A program made the position numbers and the translations under genes. The notes under the pieces were generated by a model, which worked only from the letters and a program-made list of their open reading frames with translations, was not told the origin of the DNA and searched no databases. From NCBI GenBank assembly GCA_041739085.1, contig JBGSON010000033.1, forward strand, positions 1-5,253: 5,253 nt of DNA, written 5' to 3'. Of this stretch, positions 4,804 to 5,253 are shown one piece after another; within the stretch, counting starts at the first letter, position 1, and every line of letters starts with the position of its first letter. The DNA is from JBGSON01 sp041739085 (GTDB taxonomy: Bacteria; Patescibacteriota; Gracilibacteria; CAIRYL01).

Positions 4804-5253
4804 ATGATTACAATCTCGGAAGCGTCACTCTCTTTCATGACCGGAAAAAGGAAAAAATTCCTCCTCGTCGGGATCATCGGAATTCTCGGGATATTGCTCC
4901 TCCTCGTTTCTTCGACAGGATTCTTTAGTGCGCCGATGCATCATGTTGTCATGGCGTACTTTATTTCCACAGTCCTTCTCCTCGTCCATATCCTCTTCGG
5001 AGGATATTATCTCTTCTCCCGCTTCCCGGACTGGAACTGGTTTCATGCCTTTTTATCGCTCTTCATCGTCGAGGGGCTCTTTCTCCTTGCGTTTTCAATC
5101 CATGATCCGATCCACTGGTTCACTTCGCTCATCATCGTGTTTTTCTTCGCCTCGATCCTTCATTTTTCCGTGAGCTGGAAATCGCAGGAGGTGTTTCTGC
5201 AGGAGTTCTGCCATTTCAAGATGTCTGTTGAACTCATCGGCATCGCGCAGTCG
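4804..5253 (+). CDS. Polytopic membrane protein, 3' end outside the window
   Basis: The frame starts at ATG 4804 and stays open for 150 codons to the right edge. No family is recognised. After a short polar N-terminus with a basic patch (GKRKK, 14-18) come four hydrophobic segments: about 19-41 (Leu/Ile/Gly-rich), about 46-71, about 80-99 and about 104-125. A more polar stretch with EFCHFK at 134-139 then leads to the window edge. Eight histidines occur at 46, 47, 62, 81, 100, 104, 120 and 137, several inside or at the ends of helices, so metal or haem binding is possible but unproven. GGA lies five bases before ATG 4804 as a weak ribosome-binding site. M12 (4837) is an alternative start that would place the basic patch right at the N-terminus. 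It is divergent from the signal-peptide membrane protein, sharing a palindromic -10 with it. Confidence 0.75.
   Translation, partial: MITISEASLSFMTGKRKKFLLVGIIGILGILLLLVSSTGFFSAPMHHVVMAYFISTVLLLVHILFGGYYLFSRFPDWNWFHAFLSLFIVEGLFLLAFSIHDPIHWFTSLIIVFFFASILHFSVSWKSQEVFLQEFCHFKMSVELIGIAQS

Noticed and set aside
1..5253. CRISPR arrays, tRNA or rRNA genes, insertion sequences, toxin-antitoxin or defence genes
   Set aside because: I saw no regularly spaced repeats, cloverleaf or rRNA-like stretch, transposase motif or defence-family signature on either strand.

Overview
The window looks like bacterial chromosome with a backbone of roughly 50-57% G+C. It carries a DNA polymerase III delta subunit gene (holA), which marks it as bacterial, and a TrmB-type regulator, a family common in archaea and in Patescibacteria (CPR). 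UGA and UAG both act as stops. Several genes lack Shine-Dalgarno sites, and two genes start from leaders of about 30-40 nt behind good sigma70-type promoters. A Patescibacteria-like organism is a reasonable guess, but nothing in the window proves it.

Layout, left to right. (1) A methyltransferase gene on the + strand (3-1487) enters from beyond the left edge. It has an uncharacterised N-terminal module and a class I SAM-methyltransferase domain with PrmC/HemK-like motifs. (2) Eighteen bases later and convergent with it lies a TrmB-family regulator on the - strand (1506-2345), with a recognisable promoter (TCGACA-17 bp-TATGAT). (3) A gene-poor stretch of about 370 bp (2346-2717) holds that promoter, a run of seven degenerate 7-bp units and an inverted repeat. 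(4) A possible 65-residue protein (+, 2718-2915) is convergent with holA. (5) holA (-, 2942-4066) lies just downstream of a three-helix membrane protein with a signal peptide (-, 4078-4647), probably as one operon. (6) A divergent promoter region (4648-4803) has a palindromic -10 sequence usable on both strands, a strong Shine-Dalgarno, a 13-codon mini-ORF and a 12-bp palindrome over that mini-ORF's start codon. (7) A polytopic membrane protein (+, 4804 onward) runs off the right edge.

The most unusual signal is composition. A tract of about 1.7 kb (about 365-2040) is AT-rich, mostly 33-42% G+C. It ends inside both convergent genes, close to predicted domain boundaries. It therefore contains the catalytic part of the methyltransferase and the effector domain of the TrmB protein, but neither N-terminal part. 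Inside it, near the shared 3' ends, lies an 18-bp direct repeat with one mismatch. This fits mosaic exchange of a tail-to-tail 3' segment, although that remains an inference. The second point of interest is the compact divergent control region at 4680-4803, where an in-frame amber codon separates a well-primed start from the membrane-protein ORF.
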